DNA from: Thioalkalivibrio versutus
Lineage (GTDB): Bacteria > Pseudomonadota > Gammaproteobacteria > Ectothiorhodospirales > Ectothiorhodospiraceae
NCBI RefSeq assembly: GCF_001999325.1
Contig: NZ_MVAR01000026.1
Location: 1 to 64,000 of the forward strand
DNA length: 64,000 nucleotides
Direction of reading: 5' to 3'
Part shown: positions 17,904-28,099 of the stretch, piece by piece
How the letters are laid out: each line of letters opens with the position of its first letter
Position numbering within the stretch: position 1 is the stretch's first letter
Notes under the pieces: model-generated
The model's input: the letters and a program-made list of their open reading frames with translations, nothing else
Databases searched by the model: none
What the model was told of the DNA's origin: nothing
Position numbers and translations under genes: made by a program

Positions 17904-20537
17904 ATGGCTGAATTTGCCAAGGAAGTTTTTCCGGTCAATCTCGAAGACGAGATGCAGCAGTCTTACCTCGATTATGCGATGAGCGTAATCGTGGGCCGGG
18001 CCCTCCCCGATGTCCGTGACGGCCTCAAGCCGGTCCATCGCCGCGTGCTCTACGCGATGCGCGAGCTGGGCAACGACTACAACAAGCCGTACAAGAAGTC
18101 GGCGCGTGTGGTCGGTGACGTGATCGGTAAATACCACCCGCATGGCGACTCCGCTGTCTACGACGCCATCGTGCGCATGGCGCAGCCGTTCTCGATGCGC
18201 TACATGCTCGCAGACGGGCAGGGTAACTTCGGTTCCATCGACGGCGACTCGCCGGCGGCCATGCGCTACACCGAGGTGCGCATGGCGCGCATCGCGGCCG
18301 AGCTGCTGGCCGATATCGAAAAGGAAACGGTCGACTTTACCGACAACTACGACGGCTCCGAGAGCGAGCCGGCCGTGTTGCCGAGCAAGTTTCCCAACCT
18401 GCTGGTCAATGGTTCCGCCGGGATCGCGGTGGGGATGGCGACCAATATCCCGCCGCACAACCTGCGCGAGGTCGTCAACGCCTGCGTGGCGCTGATCGAT
18501 GACCCCGACATCTCCATTGATGGCCTGATGGAACACGTGCCGGCGCCGGATTTCCCCACCGCCGGCATCATCAACGGCATCGATGGCGTGCGCGAGGCCT
18601 ATCGGACCGGTCGCGGCCGGGTCCTGATCCGGGCGCGCTCGCACGTGGAGCCGCTGGAAGGCGGCCAGCGCGAGGCGATTGTCGTCACCGAGCTGCCCTA
18701 CCAGGTGAACAAGGCGCGTCTGACCGAGAAGATCGCCGAGCTGGTGAAGGAAAAGCGCATGGAGGGCATCTCCGAGCTGCGCGACGAGTCGGACAAGGAC
18801 GGCATGCGCCTGGTCATCGAGCTCAAGCGCGGCGAGATGGCCGAGGTGGTCCTGAACCACCTCTACATGCACACCCAGATGCAGAATGTCTTCGGCATCA
18901 ATATGGTCGCGCTGGTAGATGGCCAGCCGAAGGTGCTGGATCTGCGCCAGGTGCTACGGGCCTTCCTGCGTCATCGCCGCGAGGTGGTGACCCGGCGCAC
19001 GATCTTTGATCTGCGCAAGGCGCGCGAGCGCGCCCACATCCTGGAAGGCCTGGCGATTGCGCTGGCCAATATCGATCCGGTGATCGAACTGATCCGTGCC
19101 GCGCCGAACCCGGCCGAGGCCAAGGCCGGGCTGCTGGCGCGCGCCTGGCCGCTGGGCGTGGTCAGCGACATGCTCGATCGCGCCGGGGCCAGTGCCTCGC
19201 GTCCCGAGGACATGGCGCCGGAATATGGCGTGAGCGAGGATGGTTATCGGCTGTCGGAGGCCCAGGCCCAGGCGATCCTGGATCTGCGTCTGCACCGCCT
19301 CACCGGGCTGGAACAGGACAAGATCCTCGACGAATATCGCGACCTTCTGGAGCTGATCGAAGACCTCCTGGATATCCTCGGCTCGGGCGACCGCCTGCAA
19401 CAGGAAATCCGCAACGAACTGCTGGGGGTGGCCGAGCAGTTCGGCGACGAACGCCGTAGCGAGATCCGCGAGCGCCAGGCCAACCTGACGCTGGAGGATC
19501 TGATTGGCGAGGAAGACGTGGTCGTCACGCTTTCGCACGCCGGCTACGTGAAGTACCAGCCCGTGGCCGACTACCGTGCCCAGCGCCGGGGCGGTCGCGG
19601 CAAGGCGGCGACCAGCTTCAAGGAAGAGGATTTCATCGACCGGCTGGTGGTGGCCAATACGCACGACACGATCCTGTGCTTCTCCAGCCGCGGCCGGGTG
19701 TACTGGCTGAAGGTCTACGAGTTGCCGCAGGGGTCGCGGGCCGCGCGCGGCAAGCCGATCGTCAATCTGCTTCCGCTGGAAGCGGATGAACGCATCAGCA
19801 CGATCCTTCCAGTGCGCGAGTACGACCCGGATCACTATGTATTCATGGTGACCGCGCAGGGAACGGTGAAGAAGACCCCGCTGACGGATTTCTCGCGTCG
19901 TCGTACCTCCGGCATCATCGCGGTGGATCTGCGCGAGGGGGATCATCTGGTCGATGTCTCCCTGACCGACGGCACACTCGACGTGATGCTGGTGACCACG
20001 GCCGGCAAGGCCGTGCGTTTCCACGAGAGCGACGTGCGCGCCATGGGGCGGACGGCCTGCGGCGTGCGCGGCGTGCGCATGGAGGATGACCAGCGGGTGA
20101 TCGCGCTGCTGAATGTCGACGAGGGATCGGCGCTGCTGGCGACCGAACACGGTTACGGCAAGCGCACCCGTTTCGACGAATTCCCGGTGCATCGCCGTGG
20201 TGGCCAGGGCGTGATCGCGATCCAGACCGAGGGCCGCAATGGCCTGCTGGTCGGGGCAGCACGGGTGCTGGACGACGACGAGGTCATGCTGATCACCAAT
20301 GGCGGGACGCTGGTGCGGACACCGATCGACCAGATTCCATTGATCGGTCGCAACACGCAGGGCGTGCGTCTGATCCGTCTCGATGAAGACGAAAACCTGG
20401 TCGAGCTCGCCCGGGTCGCCCAGTTGCAAGGCGAGGACGGCGTCGAAGACGATGAAGAGCCCGGTCAATCGGAAATCGGGACGGACCCGGACCCGGAGAC
20501 GGGTCCCGAATCCAGTGACGATGGAGAACAGGCATGA
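17904..20537 (+). CDS. gyrA: DNA gyrase subunit A
   Basis: Breakage-reunion subunit of the ATP-dependent enzyme that introduces negative supercoils. It is 877 aa with catalytic Tyr122 in [12 protein letters not shown]. The quinolone-resistance-determining region has the susceptible-type residues Ser83 and Asp87 ([12 protein letters not shown]). The C-terminal beta-pinwheel domain contains the GyrA-box QRRGGRG, which distinguishes gyrase from topoisomerase IV ParC. The tail is strongly acidic. The stop overlaps the serC ATG (ATGA). No clear Shine-Dalgarno precedes the start. A TATCAT at 17864-17869 is a possible -10 but lacks a recognisable -35. Confidence 0.98.
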   Translation: MAEFAKEVFPVNLEDEMQQSYLDYAMSVIVGRALPDVRDGLKPVHRRVLYAMRELGNDYNKPYKKSARVVGDVIGKYHPHGDSAVYDAIVRMAQPFSMRYMLADGQGNFGSIDGDSPAAMRYTEVRMARIAAELLADIEKETVDFTDNYDGSESEPAVLPSKFPNLLVNGSAGIAVGMATNIPPHNLREVVNACVALIDDPDISIDGLMEHVPAPDFPTAGIINGIDGVREAYRTGRGRVLIRARSHVEPLEGGQREAIVVTELPYQVNKARLTEKIAELVKEKRMEGISELRDESDKDGMRLVIELKRGEMAEVVLNHLYMHTQMQNVFGINMVALVDGQPKVLDLRQVLRAFLRHRREVVTRRTIFDLRKARERAHILEGLAIALANIDPVIELIRAAPNPAEAKAGLLARAWPLGVVSDMLDRAGASASRPEDMAPEYGVSEDGYRLSEAQAQAILDLRLHRLTGLEQDKILDEYRDLLELIEDLLDILGSGDRLQQEIRNELLGVAEQFGDERRSEIRERQANLTLEDLIGEEDVVVTLSHAGYVKYQPVADYRAQRRGGRGKAATSFKEEDFIDRLVVANTHDTILCFSSRGRVYWLKVYELPQGSRAARGKPIVNLLPLEADERISTILPVREYDPDHYVFMVTAQGTVKKTPLTDFSRRRTSGIIAVDLREGDHLVDVSLTDGTLDVMLVTTAGKAVRFHESDVRAMGRTACGVRGVRMEDDQRVIALLNVDEGSALLATEHGYGKRTRFDEFPVHRRGGQGVIAIQTEGRNGLLVGAARVLDDDEVMLITNGGTLVRTPIDQIPLIGRNTQGVRLIRLDEDENLVELARVAQLQGEDGVEDDEEPGQSEIGTDPDPETGPESSDDGEQA

Positions 20538-21613
20538 CGCGAGTGATGAACTTCAGCGCGGGGCCGGCGGCCCTGCCTCAGGCGGTGCTCGAACGGGCGC
20601 GTGACGAGCTGCTGGACTTCCGCGGGTCCGGGATGTCCGTGATGGAGATGAGCCACCGCGGCAAGCCCTTCATGGCCGTGGCCGAGAAGGCCGAGCAGGA
20701 CCTGCGCAGGCTGATGGACATCCCCGACAACTACTCGGTGTTGTTCCTGCAGGGCGGGGCGACCGGGCAGTTTGCCGCCATCCCGATGAACCTGGCGAAT
20801 GGCCGGGGTATGGACTACATCGATACCGGGGCCTGGTCCGGCAAGGCCATCAAGGAGGCTCAGAAATACGGGCCGGTGAATATCGTGGCCAGCTCGCAAG
20901 CGAGCGGGTACGACTCGATCCCGGATCGCGCCTCGTGGAAACTGGACCCGAACGCCGCCTACGTGCACTACACCCCGAACGAGACCATCGGCGGGGTCGA
21001 GTTTCCGGAAATTCCGGATGTGGGCGACGTACCGCTGGTGGCGGACATGTCCTCCACCATCCTGTCGCGTCCGATCGACGTCTCGAAGTTCGGCGTGATC
21101 TATGCCGGGGCGCAGAAGAACATCGGTCCGGCCGGCCTGACCGTGGTGATCGTGCGCAATGACCTGCTGGAGCGCGACAAGGGCAACGTGCCGGCGGTGC
21201 TGGACTGGGCGCTGCAGGCCAAGAACGATTCGATGTACAACACCCCGCCGACCTTTGGCTGGTACCTGGCCGGGCTGGTGTTCGAATGGTTGCTGGAGCA
21301 GGGCGGCCTGGAGAGCATGGGCAAGACCAACCAGCGCAAGGCCGCCAAGCTGTACCAGTACATCGACAACTCCGCCTTCTATCGCAACCCGGTCGAGCCC
21401 ACGGCCCGGTCGTGGATGAATGTGCCGTTTATCCTGGCGGACGATTCCCTCGACGGGACGTTCCTCAACGAGGCGGATGCGGCCGGCCTGTCCTCGTTGA
21501 AGGGACATCGCTCGGTGGGCGGGATGCGTGCAAGTATCTATAACGCCGTGCCGGAAAGCTCCGTGGATGCCCTGATCGATTTCATGGCGGACTTCGAGAA
21601 CCGCCACGCCTGA
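20534..21613 (+). CDS. serC: Phosphoserine aminotransferase
   Basis: PLP enzyme converting 3-phosphohydroxypyruvate and glutamate to phosphoserine; it also serves pyridoxine synthesis. The 359-aa class V aminotransferase begins with the family signature [11 protein letters not shown] and has the PLP-binding lysine in [32 protein letters not shown] and [12 protein letters not shown] near the C-terminus are also diagnostic. The first ATG overlaps the gyrA stop; an in-frame ATG four codons later would start exactly at MNFSAGPA. It is followed after 50 bases by serA, giving two of the three serine-pathway steps side by side. Confidence 0.97.
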   Translation: MTRVMNFSAGPAALPQAVLERARDELLDFRGSGMSVMEMSHRGKPFMAVAEKAEQDLRRLMDIPDNYSVLFLQGGATGQFAAIPMNLANGRGMDYIDTGAWSGKAIKEAQKYGPVNIVASSQASGYDSIPDRASWKLDPNAAYVHYTPNETIGGVEFPEIPDVGDVPLVADMSSTILSRPIDVSKFGVIYAGAQKNIGPAGLTVVIVRNDLLERDKGNVPAVLDWALQAKNDSMYNTPPTFGWYLAGLVFEWLLEQGGLESMGKTNQRKAAKLYQYIDNSAFYRNPVEPTARSWMNVPFILADDSLDGTFLNEADAAGLSSLKGHRSVGGMRASIYNAVPESSVDALIDFMADFENRHA

Positions 21614-21663
21614 TCCTGTTGAATCGTGGTCGCCGGGCGTAACTACCGGGCCAGGAGGTCGTG

Positions 21664-22827
21664 ATGTACCGAATTCAGACCTACAACAACATCGCCGTGC
21701 GTGGGCTGGACCGCTTCCCGCGCGACCACTATGAGGTCGCGTCGGACATCAACCAGCCAGACGCCTTGATGCTGCGGTCGTTCGACCTGCATTCGGTGGA
21801 GATCCCGGATTCCGTCCTGGCCGTCGGGCGCGCCGGCAGCGGGGTGAACAACATCCCGGTGGAGGCGCTGTCCGAGCGCGGGGTGGCGGTGTTCAATGCC
21901 CCGGGCGCCAATGCCAACGCCGTGAAGGAATTGGTGATTGCCGGTCTGCTGTTGGCCGCGCGCAATCTGTTGCCGGCGGCAGGCTACGTGCAGGGGCTGG
22001 ACCCCACCAAGGAGGACTTCATGTCCTCGGTGGAGCACGGCAAGAAGAAGTTCACCGGCTTCGAACTGCCCGGCCGGCGCCTGGCCGTGCTCGGCCTGGG
22101 TGCGATCGGTGTGGGTGTGGCCAATGCCGCGCGGGCGCTCGGCATGGAGGTGGTGGGCTTCGACCCCAAGGTGACGGTCGAGAACGCATGGCGTCTGGAC
22201 TCCGGCATCGAGCGCGCGCGCTCGGTGGAAGCCGCGATGGAGGGGGCCGATGCGGTCACCGTGCATGTGCCACTGACCGAGAACACCGCCAATCTGGTCA
22301 ACGCGAAGAACCTGAGCGGGATGAATCCCGGGGCGATGGTGCTGAACCTGGCGCGCGAGGGCATCGTGGACGACGCCGCTGTGCGCGAGGGACTGGACGC
22401 CGAACGCCTGCACGCCTACATCACCGATTTCCCGGTGCAGGGCATGATGGGGCACCCGCGGGTAATCACCCTGCCGCATCTGGGGGCCTCGACGACCGAA
22501 TCCGAGGAGAATTGCGCAGTGATGATCGCGGATCAGCTGCGTGACTACCTGGAAAACGGCAACGTGGTCAATTCAGTGAATCTGCCGACCCTGGTGCTGG
22601 ATCGCAAGGGGGATACCCGGATCGCCGTCGTCAACCGCAACCTGCCGGACCGGGTCGGGCGCATCTCGCATACCCTGGGTGAGTCCAACATCAACATCCT
22701 GCACTTGATGAACGACTCCCGCGGCGACATTGCGTACACCCTGCTGGATGTGGATGGCCAGCCGGACCAGGCGACCCTGGATGCACTGCATGAGATCGAC
22801 GGCGTGCTGCGGGCGCGGGTGCTGTAG
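21664..22827 (+). CDS. serA: D-3-phosphoglycerate dehydrogenase
   Basis: Oxidises 3-phosphoglycerate to 3-phosphohydroxypyruvate, the committed step of serine synthesis. The 387-aa protein has the D-2-hydroxyacid dehydrogenase fold. The Rossmann motif VLGLGAIGVGVANAARALG is present, catalytic Arg sits in NLAREGIVDD, Glu lies further on, and His is in LPHLGASTTESEENC. A C-terminal ACT domain (RIAVVNRNLPDRVGRIS) probably mediates serine feedback. A strong AGGAGG at 21652-21657 is best spaced for the ATG at 21664, so I prefer it to the GTG three bases earlier. It is the short form without the intervening domain of long PGDHs. pheA follows after 3 bases. Confidence 0.95.
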   Translation: MYRIQTYNNIAVRGLDRFPRDHYEVASDINQPDALMLRSFDLHSVEIPDSVLAVGRAGSGVNNIPVEALSERGVAVFNAPGANANAVKELVIAGLLLAARNLLPAAGYVQGLDPTKEDFMSSVEHGKKKFTGFELPGRRLAVLGLGAIGVGVANAARALGMEVVGFDPKVTVENAWRLDSGIERARSVEAAMEGADAVTVHVPLTENTANLVNAKNLSGMNPGAMVLNLAREGIVDDAAVREGLDAERLHAYITDFPVQGMMGHPRVITLPHLGASTTESEENCAVMIADQLRDYLENGNVVNSVNLPTLVLDRKGDTRIAVVNRNLPDRVGRISHTLGESNINILHLMNDSRGDIAYTLLDVDGQPDQATLDALHEIDGVLRARVL

Positions 22828-22830
22828 ATC

Positions 22831-23946
22831 GTGGCCGGGGACCCGCATTCGTCGCAGCCCGCCGACGGCCAGGAAGATCTGGCTGCCCTGCGGGCGCGCA
22901 TCGACGCGCTGGATGCCGAGCTGCTCGAGCGGCTGAGCGAGCGTGCCCGCTGTGCCGAGGCCGTGGCCCGGGTGAAGCGCAGCCAGGAGAGCAATCCGGT
23001 GTTCTATCGTCCGGAGCGCGAAGCCGAGATCCTGCGCCGGGTGCGTGAGCAGAACCCCGGCCCGCTATCCGGCGAAGCGATTACCCGGCTGTTCCGCGAA
23101 ATCATGTCCGAATGCCTGGCGCTGGAGCATCCGCTCCATGTGGCCTATCTGGGACCGGTGGGCACCTTTACGCATCTGGCGGCGCGCAAGCATTTCGGCC
23201 ATGCGGTCGAGACCCAGCCGCTGGCCTCTATCGATGCCGTGTTCGACGCCGTAGAGACCGGTCGCGCGCAGTTCGGCGTGGTGCCCATCGAGAACAGCTC
23301 CGAGGGGGTGGTAACCCACACGGTCGACTGTTTCATGGATTCTTCGCTGCAGATCTGCGGTGAGGTCGTGACTCCGATTCATCACCATCTGCTGACGCAC
23401 GCCGAGGATCTCGGTCAGGTCCGGCGCGTGCTGGCCCACGCCCAGGCGCTGGCGCAATGCCGCCAGTGGCTGGACGCGGAGCTGCCGAACGCCGAGCGCG
23501 AGGCGGTCTCCAGCAACGCCCGCGCAGCCGAGATTGCGGCGCAGGACCCGACCGTGGCGGCACTCGCCAGCCAGGCCGCGGCCGACCATTACCAGATCCC
23601 GGTGCGGGCGCCGCACGTGGAGGATCGCGCCGACAACACCACACGTTTCCTGATTATCGGTTCCGGCACCACGGAACCCAGTGGCGCGGATCGCACCTCG
23701 GTGATGCTGACGACCGCCAATCGCCCGGGATCGCTGTATTCGCTGCTCAAGCCGATTGCCGAGTCGGGTATCAGCCTGACCCGTATCGAATCGCGTCCGT
23801 CGCGCTGCACGCCGTGGAACTACGTGTTCTTTCTCGACCTGGTCGGCCACCAGCAGGATCCGCTGATCCGCGAATGTCTGGAGCAGCTGCGCGCAAGCGC
23901 CGATACCGTCAAGGTGCTGGGGAGCTATCCCCAGGCCGCCACCTGA
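22831..23946 (+). CDS. pheA: Bifunctional chorismate mutase / prephenate dehydratase (P-protein)
   Basis: Converts chorismate to prephenate and then phenylpyruvate for phenylalanine synthesis. The 371-aa protein has three parts. An AroQ-type chorismate mutase (residues about 10-95) contains LRARIDALDAELLERLSERA and RPEREAEIL. The prephenate dehydratase domain follows, with YLGPVGTFTHLAA and the catalytic DNTTRFLI. A C-terminal ACT domain carries the phenylalanine-binding ESRPSR. Feedback inhibition by phenylalanine is therefore expected. The start is a GTG 3 bases after the serA stop, leaving no room for an attenuation leader; regulation must act at the operon start or on the enzyme. Confidence 0.97.
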   Translation: MAGDPHSSQPADGQEDLAALRARIDALDAELLERLSERARCAEAVARVKRSQESNPVFYRPEREAEILRRVREQNPGPLSGEAITRLFREIMSECLALEHPLHVAYLGPVGTFTHLAARKHFGHAVETQPLASIDAVFDAVETGRAQFGVVPIENSSEGVVTHTVDCFMDSSLQICGEVVTPIHHHLLTHAEDLGQVRRVLAHAQALAQCRQWLDAELPNAEREAVSSNARAAEIAAQDPTVAALASQAAADHYQIPVRAPHVEDRADNTTRFLIIGSGTTEPSGADRTSVMLTTANRPGSLYSLLKPIAESGISLTRIESRPSRCTPWNYVFFLDLVGHQQDPLIRECLEQLRASADTVKVLGSYPQAAT

Positions 23947-23963
23947 ATCCCCGAGGTTTCCGC

Positions 23964-25121
23964 ATGGCATCCAATCCTTCCGTATCCGCTACGGCCGGCC
24001 CGGCGTTTGATCCGGTGACTCTGGCGGTTGCTGGCGTCCAGGGGCTTAGCCCCTACCAGCCGGGCAAGCCCGTGGCCACGCTGGAACGCGAACTGGGGAT
24101 TACCCAGGCAGTCAAGCTGGCCTCCAACGAGAATCCGTTGGGCCCGTCGCCCCTTGCGGTGGAAGCCGGGCGCGCGGCGTTGGCCGATGCGCATGTCTAT
24201 CCCGACGGCAATGGCTTCGAGCTGAAGGCACGTCTGGCCGAACGCCATGGCGTGACCCCGGAGCAGATCACCCTCGGCAATGGCTCCAACGAGGTGCTGG
24301 AGTTGGTTGCACGGACCTGGCTGGCGCCGGGGCGTGCTGCCGTGTTTTCTGCCCACGCGTTTGCGGTCTATCCGCTGGTGACCCAGGCGGTGGATGCTGT
24401 GGCACGAGTGGCCCCGGCGCTGCCCGCCGACCATCCGAAACAGCCCTTCGGGCACGATCTTGACGCGATGCAGGCGCGGGTGGATGGCGATGTGCGGGTC
24501 GTGTTCGTGGCCAACCCGAACAACCCGACCGGCACCTGGTTGGATGCTGCGGCGCTCGAAGCCTTCGTGGCCGCGATGCCGGTCACGACCGTGGTCGTTA
24601 TCGACGAGGCCTATTTCGAATATGTCGAAGAGGCCGAGTATCCGGACACCACGCAATGGCTGGATCGCTATCCGAACCTGATCGTCACCCGGACTTTCTC
24701 CAAGATCCAGGGCCTGGCCGGACTGCGCCTCGGCTATGCGGTTAGCTCGCCGGCCATCGCGGACCTGCTGAATCGAGTGCGCCAGCCGTTCAATGTGAAT
24801 GCGATTGCCCAGGCGGCCGGCCTGGCCGCGCTGGACGACCACGAGCATGTGGAAAAGTCGGTGGCCATCAATCGGGAGGGGGTTCGCCAGGTGAGCGCCG
24901 CCCTGCGCGAGCTGGGCTTGCGTGTGATTCCGTCGGTGGGCAATTTCGTGACCTTCGATACCGGCCGCGACCCGGGCCCGGTATATGACGCCATGCTGCG
25001 CGACGGCGTGATTACGCGCCCGGTAGAGAATTACGGTCTCCCCGGGCATCTGCGCGTCACGGTCTCGACCCGTGCGGACAATGACCGCTTTCTCGCGGCC
25101 CTGAAAAAGGCCCTGGCGTGA
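23964..25121 (+). CDS. hisC: Histidinol-phosphate / aromatic aminotransferase
   Basis: PLP-dependent class I/II aminotransferase, 385 aa, beginning with an alanine- and serine-rich stretch before GVQGLSPYQPGKPV, a HisC hallmark. SNENPLGPSP, FVANPNNPTGTW, VVIDEAYFEYV and the PLP lysine in TRTFSKIQGLAGLRLGYAV follow. HisC-type enzymes accept histidinol phosphate and, in several bacteria, phenylpyruvate or prephenate-derived keto acids. Its position between pheA and tyrA, away from other his genes, suggests that here it mainly makes phenylalanine and tyrosine (the hisC2 arrangement). GAGG lies 8 bases upstream of the ATG. The stop overlaps the tyrA GTG. Confidence 0.93.
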   Translation: MASNPSVSATAGPAFDPVTLAVAGVQGLSPYQPGKPVATLERELGITQAVKLASNENPLGPSPLAVEAGRAALADAHVYPDGNGFELKARLAERHGVTPEQITLGNGSNEVLELVARTWLAPGRAAVFSAHAFAVYPLVTQAVDAVARVAPALPADHPKQPFGHDLDAMQARVDGDVRVVFVANPNNPTGTWLDAAALEAFVAAMPVTTVVVIDEAYFEYVEEAEYPDTTQWLDRYPNLIVTRTFSKIQGLAGLRLGYAVSSPAIADLLNRVRQPFNVNAIAQAAGLAALDDHEHVEKSVAINREGVRQVSAALRELGLRVIPSVGNFVTFDTGRDPGPVYDAMLRDGVITRPVENYGLPGHLRVTVSTRADNDRFLAALKKALA

Positions 25122-25999
25122 TCGAACGGCTGGTCATCTTCGGCGTTGGGTTGATCGGCGGTTCGCTGGCCCTGGCCCTGCGCGAGGCGGGGGCCGTGCG
25201 CGAGATCGTGGGTTGTTCGCGCAATGCAGACAACCTGCGCGAGGCGCAGCGCCTGGGCGTGATCGATCGCTGGACCACCGATGTCGCCGAGGCCGCCGAG
25301 GGCGCGGACTTGGGCGTGCTCGCCGTCCCGTTGGGGGCGATGGAGCCACTGGCGCGCGACCTGGCTGCGGCGTGGCCCGAAGACAGCCCGCTGACCGATG
25401 TGGGCAGCAGCAAGCAGGCCGTAATCGATGCGGTGGGTACCGGCTTCGGCAAGGTCCCGCGCGCGTTTGTCCCCGGCCATCCGATTGCGGGGACCGAGAA
25501 GAGCGGGGTGGGGGCGGCCTTTGCCACCCTGTTCCGTGAGCGCCTGGTAATCCTGACACCGGTCGATGCCACGAATGCGCTGGCGACCGACCGAGTGGCC
25601 GCGATGTGGCAGGCCGCCGGGGCGCGGGTCGAGTACATGACTCCGGCGCACCACGACCGGGTGCTGGCCGCGACCAGTCATTTGCCCCATGTGCTGGCCT
25701 TCACACTGGTGTCGTCGCTTGCGAACATGAGCGAGCGCGACGAGATCTTTCATTACGCCGCCGGGGGCTTTCGCGATTTCACGCGCATCGCCTCCAGCGA
25801 TCCGGTGGTCTGGCGGGATATCTGCCTCGCCAATCGCACCGCCATCCTCGAGGTGATCGGCCAGTACCAGGCCGATCTGGAGGGTTTGCGCAGCGCCATC
25901 GAGCACGGCGATGCCGCGACCATCGAACAGAGCTTTGAACACGCCAAGGAAACCCGCGATCGCCTTTGCGACCCCGCGGACGCACAACTGGATACCTGA
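25118..25999 (+). CDS. tyrA: Prephenate dehydrogenase
   Basis: NAD(P)-dependent oxidative decarboxylation of prephenate (or arogenate) toward tyrosine. The 293-aa protein opens with the Rossmann loop VIFGVGLIGGSLALALREAG. It has the family motif GHPIAGTEKSGVGAA and the helical dimerisation domain with ATSHLPHVLAFTLV and FRDFTRIASSDPVVW. It starts with GTG, overlapping the hisC stop by four bases. In Pseudomonas tyrA and aroA are fused; here aroA is a separate gene starting 6 bases later. Substrate preference between prephenate and arogenate is not decidable by eye. Confidence 0.95.
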   Translation: MIERLVIFGVGLIGGSLALALREAGAVREIVGCSRNADNLREAQRLGVIDRWTTDVAEAAEGADLGVLAVPLGAMEPLARDLAAAWPEDSPLTDVGSSKQAVIDAVGTGFGKVPRAFVPGHPIAGTEKSGVGAAFATLFRERLVILTPVDATNALATDRVAAMWQAAGARVEYMTPAHHDRVLAATSHLPHVLAFTLVSSLANMSERDEIFHYAAGGFRDFTRIASSDPVVWRDICLANRTAILEVIGQYQADLEGLRSAIEHGDAATIEQSFEHAKETRDRLCDPADAQLDT

Positions 26000-26005
26000 A
26001 AATCG

Positions 26006-27310
26006 ATGAATACCTTTACCGTACAGCCCGGAGGGCAGCTTTCGGGCCGCGCCCGCGTGCCGGGCGACAAGTCGATCTCCCACCGGGCGATCATGCTGGG
26101 TGCGCTGGCCGAGGGCGAGACGCGTGTGACCGGATTCCTCGAGGGGGCCGATTGTATTGCGACACTGGAGGCGTTTCGTGCGATGGGCGTGGCGATCGAG
26201 CGGACTGGGCCAGGCGATGTACGCATTCAGGGTGCTGGCGTGCACGGGCTCAAGGCCCCGGCGGCGGCGCTGGACATGGGCAACTCGGGGACGGCGATGC
26301 GGCTGCTGTGCGGCGTACTGGCCGGTCAGGCGTTCGACAGCGAGCTGATCGGTGATCGCTCCCTGAGCGGGCGGCCGATGCGCCGAGTCACCGACCCGCT
26401 CGCGCACATGGGTGCGCACATCGATACCAGCGCGACCGGAACGCCACCGTTGCGGGTACACGGCGGGGCCCCGTTGCGGGGTACGGACCATGTATTGAAA
26501 GTCGCCAGTGCCCAGGTGAAGTCGGCCCTGTTGTTGGCAGGTCTTTGGGCGGACGGCAGGACCTGCGTGACCGAGCCGGCGCCCACCCGCGATCACACCG
26601 AGCGGATGCTGGCCGGATTCGGCTACCACGTGGAGCGCGACGGCCCCCGTACCTGTGTCGAGGGCGGCGGGCGCCTGGTCGGAAGCCCGGTGGATGTGCC
26701 CGCGGACATCTCGTCGGCGGCGTTTTTTCTGGTCGGTGCCTCGATTGCCACCGGCTCGCGCATGCGCCTGGAACATGTGGGGATCAACCCGACGCGCACC
26801 GGCGTGATCGACATCCTGCGTCTGATGGGCGCCGAGATCCGCGTCCTCGATCAGCGCGAGGCCGGCGGCGAGCCCGTGGCCGATCTCGAGGTCGAGGCAG
26901 CCACTCTGAAGGGGATCCAGATCCCCGAGCATCTGGTGCCACTGGCAATCGATGAATTCCCGGCAATCTTCGTCGCCGCGGCCTGCGCCGAGGGCGAGAC
27001 GGTCCTGACCGGCGCGGAGGAGCTGCGGGTCAAGGAAAGTGATCGTATCCAGGTGATGGCCGATGGTCTGGCCGCGCTGGGCGTGGACTGCGCGGTGCAG
27101 TCGGATGGCATTCGCATCCAGGGCGCTGACGGTTTCACTGGGGGCGAGGTCGACAGCCATGGCGATCACCGCATCGCCATGTCGTTCGCGATGGCCGGGC
27201 TGCGTGCCCGAGCGCCGATCCGTATCCGCGATTGTGCAAACGTGGGGACCTCTTTCCCCGGCTTCGTGACGTTGGCGCGTGAGGCCGGTCTGCAACTGGA
27301 GGCGGCATGA
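26006..27310 (+). CDS. aroA: 3-phosphoshikimate 1-carboxyvinyltransferase (EPSP synthase)
   Basis: Joins shikimate-3-phosphate and phosphoenolpyruvate in the shikimate pathway. The 434-aa protein starts with RVPGDKSISHRAIMLGALA, which holds the substrate-binding Lys and Ser. DMGNSGTAMRLL is the PEP-binding loop, with glycine at the position where alanine confers glyphosate tolerance in some enzymes. RVKESDRI and DHRIAMSFAMAG lie in the C-terminal half. Sequence style is the Bacillus/Pseudomonas type, not the enteric one. The stop overlaps cmk by ATGA. Together with tyrA and pheA this forms the aromatic block. Confidence 0.97.
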   Translation: MNTFTVQPGGQLSGRARVPGDKSISHRAIMLGALAEGETRVTGFLEGADCIATLEAFRAMGVAIERTGPGDVRIQGAGVHGLKAPAAALDMGNSGTAMRLLCGVLAGQAFDSELIGDRSLSGRPMRRVTDPLAHMGAHIDTSATGTPPLRVHGGAPLRGTDHVLKVASAQVKSALLLAGLWADGRTCVTEPAPTRDHTERMLAGFGYHVERDGPRTCVEGGGRLVGSPVDVPADISSAAFFLVGASIATGSRMRLEHVGINPTRTGVIDILRLMGAEIRVLDQREAGGEPVADLEVEAATLKGIQIPEHLVPLAIDEFPAIFVAAACAEGETVLTGAEELRVKESDRIQVMADGLAALGVDCAVQSDGIRIQGADGFTGGEVDSHGDHRIAMSFAMAGLRARAPIRIRDCANVGTSFPGFVTLAREAGLQLEAA

Positions 27311-28014
27311 GCACGGCCATTCCGGTACTGACTATTGATGGCCCCGGCGGTGCAGGGAAGGGCACGGTCTGCATGCGCGTGGCGGCGGCGATGGGCTGGC
27401 ACCTTCTGGATAGCGGTGCCCTCTATCGGCTGTTGGGGCTGGCTGCGCGGCAGCACGGCGTGGAACTGACCGACGAGGAGGCACTGGCACGCCTGGCCGC
27501 GGGTCTGGATGTGGACTTCGAGGTCAATCGGGATGCCACGGCCGTGACCACGCTGCTGGAAGGCGCACCCGTGGACCAACTGCTGCGCACGGAGCAGACG
27601 GGCAGTGACGCCTCGCAGGTGGCTGCGATTCCGGCGGTGCGCGAGGCGCTGCTGGAGCGTCAGCGTGGTTTTGCCAAGGCCCCGGGGCTGGTCGCCGACG
27701 GGCGCGACATGGGCACGGTCGTGTTCCCCGAAGCGGACCTGAAGATCTTCCTGACGGCCTCGGCCGAGGAGCGGGCCAGGCGGCGATACATGCAGTTGAA
27801 GGAACAAGGACTTAGTGCTAATCTCTCCGCCCTTCAGGACGAGATGGAGGCCCGCGACCGGCGTGATCGCGAACGCAGCGTGGCCCCCCTCAAGCCCGCC
27901 GAAGATGCCTGGGAAGTGGATACCACGGACTTGGACATCGTCGGTGTGGTGGAGATGATCCTGGAACGCCTCCGGGACGTACTCCCGGAACAAAGCCCCC
28001 GCCCCGCGGAATAA
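27307..28014 (+). CDS. cmk: Cytidylate kinase
   Basis: Phosphorylates CMP and dCMP to the diphosphates. The 235-aa P-loop kinase has IDGPGGAGKGTVCMRVA with Walker A, LLDSGALYRLLGLAA for CMP binding, VADGRDMGTVVFPEADLKIFLTAS, and the lid RARRRYMQL. It is slightly longer than the usual 225-230 aa. It overlaps aroA by four bases and precedes rpsA by 85 bases, the standard cmk-rpsA order. The rpsA leader structures start 37 bases beyond its stop. Confidence 0.96.
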   Translation: MSTAIPVLTIDGPGGAGKGTVCMRVAAAMGWHLLDSGALYRLLGLAARQHGVELTDEEALARLAAGLDVDFEVNRDATAVTTLLEGAPVDQLLRTEQTGSDASQVAAIPAVREALLERQRGFAKAPGLVADGRDMGTVVFPEADLKIFLTASAEERARRRYMQLKEQGLSANLSALQDEMEARDRRDRERSVAPLKPAEDAWEVDTTDLDIVGVVEMILERLRDVLPEQSPRPAE

Positions 28015-28050
28015 GCCGTCGGAAGCGGGATCATAAACGTCTAGAACTGG

Positions 28051-28097
28051 TTGCAGGAAGTATCTGCAAGCATTTGTTAAACCACAGGTTCACAAAT
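28051..28097 (+). promoter_or_regulatory. Two-hairpin rpsA translation-initiation leader
   Basis: Two perfect inverted repeats lie directly upstream of the rpsA ATG at 28100. The first is TTGCAG at 28051-28056 with CTGCAA at 28064-28069, loop GAAGTAT. The second is ATTTGT at 28072-28077 with ACAAAT at 28092-28097, enclosing AACC/GGTT around an ACA loop. No Shine-Dalgarno separates the second hairpin from the start codon. E. coli rpsA also lacks a good Shine-Dalgarno and uses a chain of hairpins for S1-dependent initiation and S1 autorepression. The structures are seen; the control role is inferred from that precedent. Confidence 0.6.
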
Positions 28098-28099
28098 CC

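Noticed and set aside
22825-22833. Possible attenuation leader for pheA
   Set aside because: pheA starts 3 bases after serA, leaving no space for a leader peptide or terminator.
25999-26006. tyrA-aroA fusion as in Pseudomonas
   Set aside because: A stop at 25997-25999 and a separate ATG at 26006 show two independent genes.
25031-27295. 754-codon minus-strand frame opposite tyrA and aroA
   Set aside because: It spans two genuine genes with clear motifs; an antisense shadow of GC-rich coding sequence.
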